Source: Paraburkholderia gardini (GTDB lineage: Bacteria > Pseudomonadota > Gammaproteobacteria > Burkholderiales > Burkholderiaceae). From it: a stretch of DNA of 64,000 nucleotides. The notes beneath the pieces were generated by a model. That model ran no database searches and was not told where the DNA came from. It saw only the letters and a program-made list of their open reading frames with translations. Each line of letters opens with the position of its first letter. Within the stretch, counting starts at the first letter, position 1. Position numbers and translations under genes: made by a program. The stretch is from contig NZ_CAJQYY010000017.1 in assembly GCF_907164575.1 (NCBI RefSeq), forward strand, positions 1 to 64,000, given 5' to 3'. Shown here in pieces: positions 8,849-16,682 of the stretch.

Positions 8849-9610
8849 ATGCTCAATCCCATCGCGCTTTCCCCGTCTGTCGCACAGCGACCTGTCCGGG
8901 CCATCGCGCCCGTACGTACGCGGCGCGATGTCGCCCGCTGCTCGACCTGCGCGATGCGACAACTCTGCATGCCGCAGGGCCTGTGCGCCGAAGACCTGCC
9001 GAAACTTGAAGCGCTCATCTGCAACGCGCGCACCGTGCGGCGCGGCGAGGTGCTCTTTCGCACCGGCGACCCGTTCGACAACCTGTACGCCGTCCGGTCG
9101 GGTGCGCTGAAAACGGTGATGTCGCATCGCCTCGGCCGCGAACAGGTGACCGGGCTGAAACTCGCGGGCGAACCGCTCGGCCTCGACGGCATCAGTACCG
9201 ATCTGCACGCATGCAGCGCGATCGCGCTCGAGGACAGTTCCGTGTGCATCGTGCCCTATCCTGCGTTGAAGCGTCTGTGCCGCGAAATCGGCACGATGCA
9301 GGACCGCCTGCACAAACTGATGGGCGAGCAGATCGTGAGCGAGGCCAGGCAGATGATGGTGCTCGGCTCACAGAGCGCCGACGAACGCGTCTCCGCGTTC
9401 CTGCTGGATATCTCAGGGCGCAACACGCAACGCGGCTATTCGTCGAACGAATTCAACCTGCGCATGACGCGTGAGGAAATGGGTAGCTACCTCGGCATCA
9501 CGCTTGAAACGGTCAGCCGTACGCTGTCAAGATTTCAAAAGCGTGGTCTGATCGACACGCAGGGCAAATTCATCCGCATCGTCGATTTCGACGGTTTGCG
9601 TCAGTTATAA
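8849..9610 (+). CDS. fnr: FNR-type oxygen-sensing transcriptional regulator
   Basis: A 253-residue CRP/FNR regulator. The four cysteines that hold the oxygen-labile 4Fe-4S cluster are present with FNR spacing: C31-X2-C34-X5-C40 near the N-terminus and C122 within the cyclic-nucleotide-binding-like fold. The C-terminal Crp helix-turn-helix includes ETVSRTLSRFQKRGLI, with the E..SR residues that contact the TTGAT half-site. It should switch on low-oxygen genes when the cluster is intact. The matching box at 8585-8598 lies upstream. The next gene, an EgtB-like enzyme, is 161 bases downstream in the same direction and may be transcribed separately. Confidence 0.92.
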   Translation: MLNPIALSPSVAQRPVRAIAPVRTRRDVARCSTCAMRQLCMPQGLCAEDLPKLEALICNARTVRRGEVLFRTGDPFDNLYAVRSGALKTVMSHRLGREQVTGLKLAGEPLGLDGISTDLHACSAIALEDSSVCIVPYPALKRLCREIGTMQDRLHKLMGEQIVSEARQMMVLGSQSADERVSAFLLDISGRNTQRGYSSNEFNLRMTREEMGSYLGITLETVSRTLSRFQKRGLIDTQGKFIRIVDFDGLRQL

Positions 9611-9771
9611 AGCCGCCGCTGCCGGCCCGCACCGTAATTCTCCGGCGCGTGGCCGCGCGCCACGCTGGCATGGCGTCAAGCCGGCCACCTGATTGCGATA
9701 CATTTAGCCTTGGCATGCCTTCTGCAAGCAGGTACAGTTTCAGACTGTCCCCTACCAGGAGACCCGGTGCA

Positions 9772-11064
9772 ATGAATCGCGAACCCGCCTTGCAGCACCC
9801 GCTCATCCATCGTCTTATCGAAGCCCGCAGCGTCACAGACGCGTTGTTTGCCGTCGTTAAACCTGAATTTCTTTACGAGCGTCCGATCCGCGAACGGCAC
9901 CGGATCGTGTTCTATATCGGCCATCTCGAAGCATTCGACCGGAACCTGTTCGACCGGCGTCTGTTCGACCTTCCCGCGCTCAGCCCTGAACTCGACCAGT
10001 TGTTCGCCTTCGGCATCGATCCGGTCGACGGCGACTTTCCGACTGACGCGCCGTCTGACTGGCCGTCGCTCGAAGTGGTCAACGAATACGCCGCGGAGGC
10101 GCGCGCGCAGATCGACCAGAAACTCGCCACGCTTGAACTCGTGCGCGAAGGTATGCGCACCGCTTCGGCCGAACAGTTGTTGCACGTCGCGATCGAACAT
10201 CGGCTGATGCATGCCGAAACGCTCGCGTACATGCTGCACCAGTTGCCTTTCGAACAGAAAGTCGCGCCGCGATTGTCCATCACCGAACCCCAGACCAGCC
10301 AGCCCGATGACGGCATGGTCAGCGTGCCCGCGGGCCCGACCGTGCTCGGCATGGTGCGCGAGGATGGCGCTTTCGGCTGGGACAACGAATTCGGCGCGTT
10401 GCATGTCGATGTGCCGGCGTTCGAGATCGACCGTCATATGGTGACGAACGGTGCGTATCGCGCGTTCGTCGAAGCGGGCGGTTATCGCGACCCGTCGCTG
10501 TGGACCGGCAAGGACTGGGCATGGCGGGAAGCCGAACATATCGAGCATCCTGCAGGCTGGTCGCTGGCGACGCAGAACGGCGAGCAGGCGTGGAAACTGC
10601 GCACGATGTTCGACGACATCGCCCTGCCCGAAACCTGGCCGGTTTATGTGAGCCACGCCGAAGCCAGCGCATACGCGCGCTGGGCCGGCAAGGCCCTGCC
10701 TACCGAAGCGCAGTGGCAGCGCGCGGCGCACGGCGCGCCACACGCGGCATCGGGCAATTTCGATTTTCGTAGCTGGGATCCGCAGAACGTCCACGCGCAT
10801 CCGGATAACGTCAGCGCGTTCGGCGTGGTCGGGCAGTTCGGCAACGGCTGGGAATGGACGTCGACCGCGTTCGATGCACTACCGGGTTTCGACGCGTTTC
10901 CGTTTTACCTCGGCTATTCGGCGAACTTTTTCGACGGCCAGCATTACGTGCTCAAGGGCGGCTCGGCGCGCACCGCGGCATGCATGTTGCGCCCGACGTT
11001 CCGCAACTGGTTCCAGCCGCGTTATCAATACGTGTATGCGGGGTTTCGCTGCGTCCGTAATTGA
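9772..11064 (+). CDS. EgtB/SenA-like nonheme iron sulfoxide (selenoxide) synthase
   Basis: A 430-residue two-domain protein: an N-terminal DinB-like four-helix domain with the iron-binding H143-X3-H147-X-E149 motif plus H51, and a C-terminal formylglycine-generating-enzyme-type domain from about residue 185 onward. This is the architecture of EgtB (ergothioneine), OvoA (ovothiol) and SenA (selenoneine). The ATG at 9772 follows AGGAG ten bases upstream; the frame is open further upstream but without support. No EgtD methyltransferase, SenB or SenC gene lies beside it, so the product cannot be assigned. It sits downstream of the FNR-type regulator, which would fit a redox-related role. Confidence 0.83.
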   Translation: MNREPALQHPLIHRLIEARSVTDALFAVVKPEFLYERPIRERHRIVFYIGHLEAFDRNLFDRRLFDLPALSPELDQLFAFGIDPVDGDFPTDAPSDWPSLEVVNEYAAEARAQIDQKLATLELVREGMRTASAEQLLHVAIEHRLMHAETLAYMLHQLPFEQKVAPRLSITEPQTSQPDDGMVSVPAGPTVLGMVREDGAFGWDNEFGALHVDVPAFEIDRHMVTNGAYRAFVEAGGYRDPSLWTGKDWAWREAEHIEHPAGWSLATQNGEQAWKLRTMFDDIALPETWPVYVSHAEASAYARWAGKALPTEAQWQRAAHGAPHAASGNFDFRSWDPQNVHAHPDNVSAFGVVGQFGNGWEWTSTAFDALPGFDAFPFYLGYSANFFDGQHYVLKGGSARTAACMLRPTFRNWFQPRYQYVYAGFRCVRN

Positions 11065-11347
11065 CCATTTAAGCAATAGTTGACGCAGAACAAGGATAAA
11101 GCCCGTACACCGTACGAATTCGGCGTGAAGGTACAGCTAGTTCGGCTGCAGCAACAGCAGGCACCGGTGCGTGATGCGCAGAAAAGTCGGTGCCACAACC
11201 GCTGCTCTTACCCCGATTGTCCTGTTTTTAGAAACAGTGATTTCAGAATTAGGTATTTACCCTTATTTCATCGCCTCTTACACTGTCCTCACTGCTGCAA
11301 ATAAAGATGCTTGCAGCCCAATAAGACAATCTCTGGAGGTTGTAATC
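11065..11347. other. intergenic region with a GGCACCG/CGGTGCC hairpin
   Basis: No gene is recognisable. A perfect seven-base inverted repeat (11160-11166 with 11188-11194) could fold in RNA, but no U run follows, so I do not call it a terminator. The promoter of the DUF4148 gene must lie in the AT-rich second half. Confidence 0.5.
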
Positions 11348-11620
11348 ATGAAGTCGCTCATTCACGCTGTCGTTGTTGCCGCCACCCTTACTGCTCCGGT
11401 TGCCGTTTTCGCCCAGTCGAACCAACCCTTGACCCGTGCGGAAGTGCGCGAACAGCTGGTTCAAATCGAAAAGGCGGGCTACAACCCGGTTCGCTCGAAC
11501 CCGAATGAATATCCGGGGAACATCCAGGCTGCTGAAGCTCGTGTTGCCGCGCAGAACAGCGCTGTGGGCGGCGTTGCGAGCGGTTCGTCGCAACACGGTC
11601 CTGCAGCAGTAGCCCAGTAA
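11348..11620 (+). CDS. small secreted DUF4148 protein
   Basis: A 90-residue protein with a clear signal peptide of about 23 residues ending VAVFAQ, followed by the DUF4148 core (LTRAEVREQLVQIEKAGYNP). These proteins are very common in Burkholderiales, often in many paralogues, and are thought to be exported; their function is not known. The ATG at 11348 has GGAGG eight bases upstream. The gene stands alone, with its own terminator 70 bases downstream. Confidence 0.88.
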   Translation: MKSLIHAVVVAATLTAPVAVFAQSNQPLTRAEVREQLVQIEKAGYNPVRSNPNEYPGNIQAAEARVAAQNSAVGGVASGSSQHGPAAVAQ

Positions 11621-11693
11621 GCTTCGTCAGGCCAGGAAGCTGTTTTTGGCCGGAACGCGTGCGCTCGTTGCGTCCAGCCGCGTTGAATCACTG

Positions 11694-11730
11694 ACTCGCG
11701 ATCGCTATCTGGCGATCGCGAGTTTGTTTT
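11694..11730 (+). terminator. Rho-independent terminator of the DUF4148 gene
   Basis: A perfect 12-base-pair stem (ACTCGCGATCGC with GCGATCGCGAGT) and a six-base loop are followed by TTGTTTT. The U-rich tail is on the plus strand only, so it ends the DUF4148 transcript and not the converging FAH-family gene. Confidence 0.9.
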
Positions 11731-11854
11731 ATATATCAGAACCTGCGCCCCAGGTTCCCGGCGGCTTCGCCTGAACGGGCACAGCCCGCGTTGCCCGCGC
11801 GGACGTAACTCGAACCCTTGCGACCGCCAAACGGCACGTGACAATCCTGACTGC

Positions 11855-13042
11855 TCAAGCGGCGACAAGCAAACCGCGAGCGGCCAGATTCCGATACAGC
11901 GCACGCACACCGAACGTCCACGGTTCGATTTCAGTGCTCAGGCGGACCGTGTTAGTCAGCGCACCCAGTTGCGGCGTCGAAATCGTCACCCGATCCCCCA
12001 GGTGATGCGTGAACCCTGCGCCGGGTGCGTCACGGTCCTTGATCGGCGAGAACATCGTGCCAAGGAACAGCATGAAGCCGTCCGGATACTGGTGATGCCG
12101 TCCCCACGTCTGCTCGACGAGGTTCGCCGGGTCGCGGCTGATTTCGCTCATGTGGCTCACGCCCTCGAGCACAAAACTGTCGTCGGCGCCCTCCACCCGC
12201 AGCGCGACACTGGCCGTGCGCACCGAGTCGAGCGAGAAGGTTTCGTCAAAGAGGCGCACGAACGGGCCGATGGCGCATGAGCCGTTGTTGTCCTTGCACT
12301 TACCCAGCAGGAGCGCCGAGCGGCCTTCGATATCGCGCAGGTTGACGTCGTTGCCGAGCGTCGCGCCGACGATGCCGCCTCGACTATTCACAGCCAGTAC
12401 GATTTCCGGTTCCGGATTGTTCCAGGTCGAAGCAGCGAGCAGTCCCACATCAGCCCCGAAACCGACCGCCGACATGGGCTGCGACTTCGAGAACACTTCC
12501 GCATCGGGGCCGATGCCCACTTCCATGTATTGCGACCACGCACCGCGTCGTTCCAGTTCGGCCTTCAGCTTCATGGCAGCGTCCGAGCCCGGCTCGATTT
12601 TCGAGAGGTCCGTGCCGATTATCGAAGCGATGGTCTCGCGGACGGCCTTCGCCTTCGCCGGATCACCGCCCGCCTGTTCCTCGATGACGCGCTCGATCAA
12701 ACTCACGGCGAACGTGACACCGCACGCCTTGATGGCCTGAACGTCACACGGCGCGAGCAGTCGCACGGCGGGCCCGGCCACGCCAGGAAGGCTGGAAGCG
12801 ATGAGCTCCGCCACTGTGCCAAGCGGGACGCCCGTTGCTGTACGCGCGACCTGTGCGGGGTTCTCCCGATCGAACAGGTCAGCAGTCGTCAGCACGGTCG
12901 CGGTGATGTCGAACACCTCGCCGTGACGCACGACAACGACACACGGGCCTTCATGCTGGTCCGTCTTGCGCCATACGCGCCCCACAAGCAGCGCCTGGTC
13001 GATGTCGTCCGGGAAGAAACTGGATTGAGTAGTTGCGGACAT
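11855..13042 (-). CDS. FAH-family 2-keto-3-deoxy-sugar-acid dehydratase (XylX-like)
   Basis: A 395-residue fumarylacetoacetate-hydrolase-fold protein. The region GNDVNLRDIEGRSALLL followed by GKCKDNNGSCAIGP is characteristic of the dehydratases that turn 2-keto-3-deoxy-pentonate into alpha-ketoglutaric semialdehyde (XylX in Caulobacter), and the length agrees. It is the last gene of the minus-strand series GH3, SDR, lactonase, IlvD/Edd, FAH, which is the order of reactions in the Weimberg pathway. The semialdehyde dehydrogenase needed to finish the route is at 2.7-4.3 kb. Little Shine-Dalgarno signal is visible before the ATG at 13042, 84 bases downstream of the dehydratase. Confidence 0.85.
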   Translation of the reverse strand: MSATTQSSFFPDDIDQALLVGRVWRKTDQHEGPCVVVVRHGEVFDITATVLTTADLFDRENPAQVARTATGVPLGTVAELIASSLPGVAGPAVRLLAPCDVQAIKACGVTFAVSLIERVIEEQAGGDPAKAKAVRETIASIIGTDLSKIEPGSDAAMKLKAELERRGAWSQYMEVGIGPDAEVFSKSQPMSAVGFGADVGLLAASTWNNPEPEIVLAVNSRGGIVGATLGNDVNLRDIEGRSALLLGKCKDNNGSCAIGPFVRLFDETFSLDSVRTASVALRVEGADDSFVLEGVSHMSEISRDPANLVEQTWGRHHQYPDGFMLFLGTMFSPIKDRDAPGAGFTHHLGDRVTISTPQLGALTNTVRLSTEIEPWTFGVRALYRNLAARGLLVAA

Positions 13043-13126
13043 GGGAATGGATATTTTCGGGAAGGTTGGAAGACCTGCGGGACCGGACTCGATGTGAACA
13101 TGAAGCCCGGTCCCGCAACCGGCACG

Positions 13127-14911
13127 TCAGTGCGAATGCCTCGGATTGCCACGCTCGGCAATCACCTTGAGATAGAGCGTCGCCGGCTCGAGACAGCCGC
13201 CGGTCGAAAGCTGGCCAACCGTCTGGCGGTACAGCTCCTGCCACGGTGTCTGCGCCGGCGGAATCGTGAAGGTAGCCGTCTCACGGCGCCGCGCGAGTTC
13301 GTCCTCGTCGACCAGCACGTTCACGCTGCGCGAATTCAGATCCACGCGAATGCGGTCGTTCGTGCGTAACAGCGACAGTCCGCCGCCAACCGCCGCCTCG
13401 GGTGACATGTTGAGAATCGACGGGCTCGCGGAGGTACCGCTTTGCCGTCCGTCGCCGAGCGTCGGCAAGGACGTAATACCCTGCCGCACGAGTTCTGCCG
13501 GCGGCGCCATGTTCACCACCTCGGCACTCCCCGGATAGCCCACGGTACCTGCGCCGCGAATCACCAGAATGCAACGCTGATCGATCTCAAGCGACGGATC
13601 ATTGATACGTGCGTGATAGTCCTCAGGGCCATCAAAGACGATTGCCCGCGCCTCAAAGGTATTTTCCGAGCCGGGCTCGCTCAGATAGGTCTGCCGGAAA
13701 GCATCGCCGACCACCGACATCTTCATGATCGCGCTGTCGAAGAAATTGCCCGACAGCACGATGAAGCCTGCGCCGTGCTTGAGCGGATCTTCAGTTGTCT
13801 TGATGACGTCGCGATCCGCGGAAGGCGCATCCGCTGCGATCTCGCCGATGGTACGGCCCGACACGGTCAGACATTCACCGTGTACGAGTTGCGCCTGGAT
13901 CAGCTCGTGCAAGACGGCGGGCACGCCGCCCGCGCGGTGAAAACTCTCGCCGAGATATTCGCCCGCGGGCATGCAGTTCACGATCAGCGGCACCTGCTCG
14001 CCCACGCGCTGCCAGTCGTCAAGACTCAGTTCGACGCCCATGTGCCGTGCAATCGCGATCAGATGGGGCGGGCAGTTGCTCGACGCACCCAGCGCGGAGG
14101 CCACCACGATGGCGTTTTCGAACGCCGCCTTCGTCATGATGCGCGACGGACGCACATCTTCGCGTACGAGGTCGACGATGCGTTTGCCCGTGGCGTAAGC
14201 CATCTGGCCGCGTTCCCGATACGCCGCGGGAATGCTCGCGCAGCCGGGCAGCGACATGCCGAGCGCCTCGGCCAGACTGTTCATCGAGAGCGCCGTGCCC
14301 ATCGTGTTGCAGTGGCCGATCGAGGGCGACGACGCAGTCGTTAGCTGCATGAAGCCTTCGTAGTCGATTTCCCCGGTGGCAAGCAGATTACGGGCATGCC
14401 AGATGACGGTCCCCGAACCCACGCGCTTGCCCTCGTGCCAGCCGTCGAGCATCGGACCGCCCGACAGAACGATGGCGGGCATGTCGACGGTGGCCGCGGC
14501 CATCAGACAGGCGGGCGTGGTCTTGTCGCAGCCCGTGGTCAATACGACGCCATCGAGCGGAAAGCCGTGCAGGATTTCGACCAGACCGAGGTACGCGAGA
14601 TTGCGGTCGAGCGCGGCGGTCGGCCGGCGGCTCTGCTCGGCGAGCGGGTGAACCGGAAATTCCATCGGAATACCGCCCGCGTCGCGAATGCCTGCTTTTG
14701 TACGTTCGGCGAGCTCGATGTGGTGCCGGTTGCAAGGCGCGAGGTCGCTGCCCGTCTGCGCGATGCCGATGATGGGACGGCCCGACTGAAGCTCTTCGCG
14801 CGTCAGGCCGTAGTTCATGAAACGCTCGACGTAGAGCGCCGTCATATCCGCGTGCGACGGGTCGTCGAACCATTCCTGGCTTCTCAGCCTGCGAGGGGTG
14901 GATGCTGACAT
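13127..14911 (-). CDS. IlvD/Edd-family pentonate dehydratase (XylD-like)
   Basis: A 594-residue dehydratase of the IlvD/Edd family that removes water from an aldonic acid with help of an iron-sulfur cluster and a metal. The cluster cysteines are C60 (DLAPCN), C128 (TTGCDK) and C201 (IGHCNT), the same spacing as in xylonate and arabinonate dehydratases, and the length fits these rather than IlvD. The ATG at 14911 has AGAGGT upstream; the frame is open for 67 more codons but these read as antisense to neighbouring DNA. It lies 43 bases after the lactonase and 84 bases before the FAH-type gene. D-xylonate or L-arabonate is the probable substrate. Confidence 0.88.
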   Translation of the reverse strand: MSASTPRRLRSQEWFDDPSHADMTALYVERFMNYGLTREELQSGRPIIGIAQTGSDLAPCNRHHIELAERTKAGIRDAGGIPMEFPVHPLAEQSRRPTAALDRNLAYLGLVEILHGFPLDGVVLTTGCDKTTPACLMAAATVDMPAIVLSGGPMLDGWHEGKRVGSGTVIWHARNLLATGEIDYEGFMQLTTASSPSIGHCNTMGTALSMNSLAEALGMSLPGCASIPAAYRERGQMAYATGKRIVDLVREDVRPSRIMTKAAFENAIVVASALGASSNCPPHLIAIARHMGVELSLDDWQRVGEQVPLIVNCMPAGEYLGESFHRAGGVPAVLHELIQAQLVHGECLTVSGRTIGEIAADAPSADRDVIKTTEDPLKHGAGFIVLSGNFFDSAIMKMSVVGDAFRQTYLSEPGSENTFEARAIVFDGPEDYHARINDPSLEIDQRCILVIRGAGTVGYPGSAEVVNMAPPAELVRQGITSLPTLGDGRQSGTSASPSILNMSPEAAVGGGLSLLRTNDRIRVDLNSRSVNVLVDEDELARRRETATFTIPPAQTPWQELYRQTVGQLSTGGCLEPATLYLKVIAERGNPRHSH

Positions 14912-14954
14912 GTTGTTTACCTCTCTGTCATGGGGATGGTTGAACCGTCTGAAA

Positions 14955-15839
14955 TCATTGCGAGAAACCCCATTTACAGCGCGTCTGGGGTTGGCCGGGC
15001 ACCGGCGAGCGAAACGAAAACAGGCCACCGGCATGCGGCTGCCGCTCGCGCTCCGCCGACGACAGTCCCTTCCACGCCGTCGAGACATAAACAGTCTGCA
15101 GGTCGTCTCCACCGAAAGCCAGCTTCGTCACGTTGGCGCAGGGAAAAGGTACCTGCTCCACAAGCTCGCCAAGAGGCGAGTACCGTTCGATACGCCATCC
15201 GCCGAAAAGCGCGATCCACACGAATCCGTGCGCATCGACCGCCATTCCATCCGGGTATCCGTCGCCGGAAATAGTGGCGAAGATGCGTTTGCGCGACAAC
15301 GCGCCGTCTTCGCTCACGTCGAAGGCATACACCACGCGCCGCACGGTGTCGCCGTGATAGAGCGTGCGTGCGTCCGGGCTCATTGCCGGTCCGTTCGTGA
15401 TCACATAGTCGTCGTCCCGAGCCACCACTTCGCCGTCGTCACTGACGCGATAAAGGGTGCCGTCTGGCTGCTCCTCGCCGTCGTCCATCGATCCAAACCA
15501 CAGGTGCCCGCTGGCATCGACAAAGGCATCGTTGAGCCGGTTGCCCGGCAGATGCGCCTCGACGTCCTTGAGCTTGCCGAATTGCCCGCTGCCGGCGTCG
15601 AAGCGATACAGACCATCCGGCAACCCGCAGACAAAAGTACGATCCGCAAGCGGTGCGACAAAGCCGACCTGATCGGGCGCGCTCCATGTCTGCGTCTGAC
15701 CCGTGGCGATGGTCAGACGATGGATATGGCGACCCTTGATATCGACGAAATAGACAGCGTTCTCCGTGGCCTGCCACACCGGGCCTTCCCCCAGTTCGGC
15801 ACCGACCGGCCATACGCAGACAGGGATGCGGAAATTCAT
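14955..15839 (-). CDS. SMP-30/gluconolactonase family sugar lactonase (XylC-like)
   Basis: A 294-residue beta-propeller lactonase expected to hydrolyse the pentonolactone made by the adjacent dehydrogenase. Family metal ligands are the glutamate in LGEGPVW near residue 18, the asparagine in PGNRLND and the aspartate in YPDGMAVD. Its ATG overlaps the stop codon of the SDR gene (ATGA), indicating translational coupling; the open frame upstream of 15839 is a shadow of the SDR. It is a second, clearly different lactonase from the one at 1582-2520. Confidence 0.87.
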   Translation of the reverse strand: MNFRIPVCVWPVGAELGEGPVWQATENAVYFVDIKGRHIHRLTIATGQTQTWSAPDQVGFVAPLADRTFVCGLPDGLYRFDAGSGQFGKLKDVEAHLPGNRLNDAFVDASGHLWFGSMDDGEEQPDGTLYRVSDDGEVVARDDDYVITNGPAMSPDARTLYHGDTVRRVVYAFDVSEDGALSRKRIFATISGDGYPDGMAVDAHGFVWIALFGGWRIERYSPLGELVEQVPFPCANVTKLAFGGDDLQTVYVSTAWKGLSSAERERQPHAGGLFSFRSPVPGQPQTRCKWGFSQ

Positions 15840-16603
15840 TCTCCGTACCACCCTGCATCGACGAAATAGTCCCGACCGGAGCAGCGCGACGCATCGTCGG
15901 ACGCGAGGAACAAGGCCATGCGGGCGACGTGCCCGGGCTCGATACGCAGGCGCAGACATTGGCTCGCGACGACCTTCGCTTCGCTCTCGGGTGACTGCCA
16001 GAGCTGCATCTGACGCGGGGTCCGAACCGCGCCCGGGATAATGCTGTTCACGCGGATGCCGGCGTCCCCGAGTTCGCGCGCGAGTCCACGGGTAAGTCCC
16101 TCGATACCGGCCTTCGCGCTCATGTAGATAGCCAGGTTCGGCAACGCCAGATGCCACGACACCGAGCCAAGATTCAGGATCACGCCGCGTTCGAGCTTGC
16201 GCATGCCGGCCGCTACGGCCTGAGCGCAAAAGAACTGGTGCTTCAGGTTCACGGCGATGCACGCGTCCCAGTAGCTCGACGTGACAGTGCCCAGTTCGTG
16301 CCGGTCGTCATTGCCTGCGTTGTTGACGAGAACCTCGACCGGCCCGGCAATATCGGCGATCCCGGCGAAGGTGCTCTGGATCGCCTCGACACTGCGCAGA
16401 TCGCATCGGCGGAACACGGGCGGATGGACGGCATCGCTCAGTGATTCCTGCAACGCAAGCGAATCGCCTTCCGCCACGTCGAGAAAAAAGACCCGCGCAC
16501 CCTGCCGTGCGAATGCCCCGGTTATCGCGGCGCCAATACCGCTGCCACCACCGGTGACAACAACCGTTTTGCCTGAAAGGCTGGGATAGATTGCGTACGA
16601 CAT
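15836..16603 (-). CDS. SDR sugar 1-dehydrogenase (XylB-like)
   Basis: A 255-residue classical short-chain dehydrogenase: TGGGSGIG nucleotide-binding motif, NNAG, and the catalytic serine with Y160-X3-K164 (YMSAK). The context with a lactonase and an aldonate dehydratase indicates oxidation of a sugar such as D-xylose or L-arabinose at C1 to the lactone. The ATG at 16603 is preferred over a GTG at 16615 because the GTGGA stretch upstream is better spaced for it. It is 79 bases downstream of the GH3 gene, so a released monosaccharide would be oxidised by the very next enzyme. Confidence 0.85.
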   Translation of the reverse strand: MSYAIYPSLSGKTVVVTGGGSGIGAAITGAFARQGARVFFLDVAEGDSLALQESLSDAVHPPVFRRCDLRSVEAIQSTFAGIADIAGPVEVLVNNAGNDDRHELGTVTSSYWDACIAVNLKHQFFCAQAVAAGMRKLERGVILNLGSVSWHLALPNLAIYMSAKAGIEGLTRGLARELGDAGIRVNSIIPGAVRTPRQMQLWQSPESEAKVVASQCLRLRIEPGHVARMALFLASDDASRCSGRDYFVDAGWYGE

Positions 16604-16682
16604 CGAATATTCCACTTGTTACGGGTACGACAACAAATCCATGGCGCCCAGCCGCCCCGGCTGGCGCGCCCCATCATGCGGG

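Noticed and set aside
11160..11194. hairpin GGCACCG/CGGTGCC as terminator or riboswitch
   Set aside because: No U run follows it, and no known riboswitch core is evident; left as a possible fold only.
12530..13369. long plus-strand frame crossing the FAH and IlvD genes
   Set aside because: Composition and lack of domains show it to be antisense shadow; the minus-strand genes carry the family motifs.
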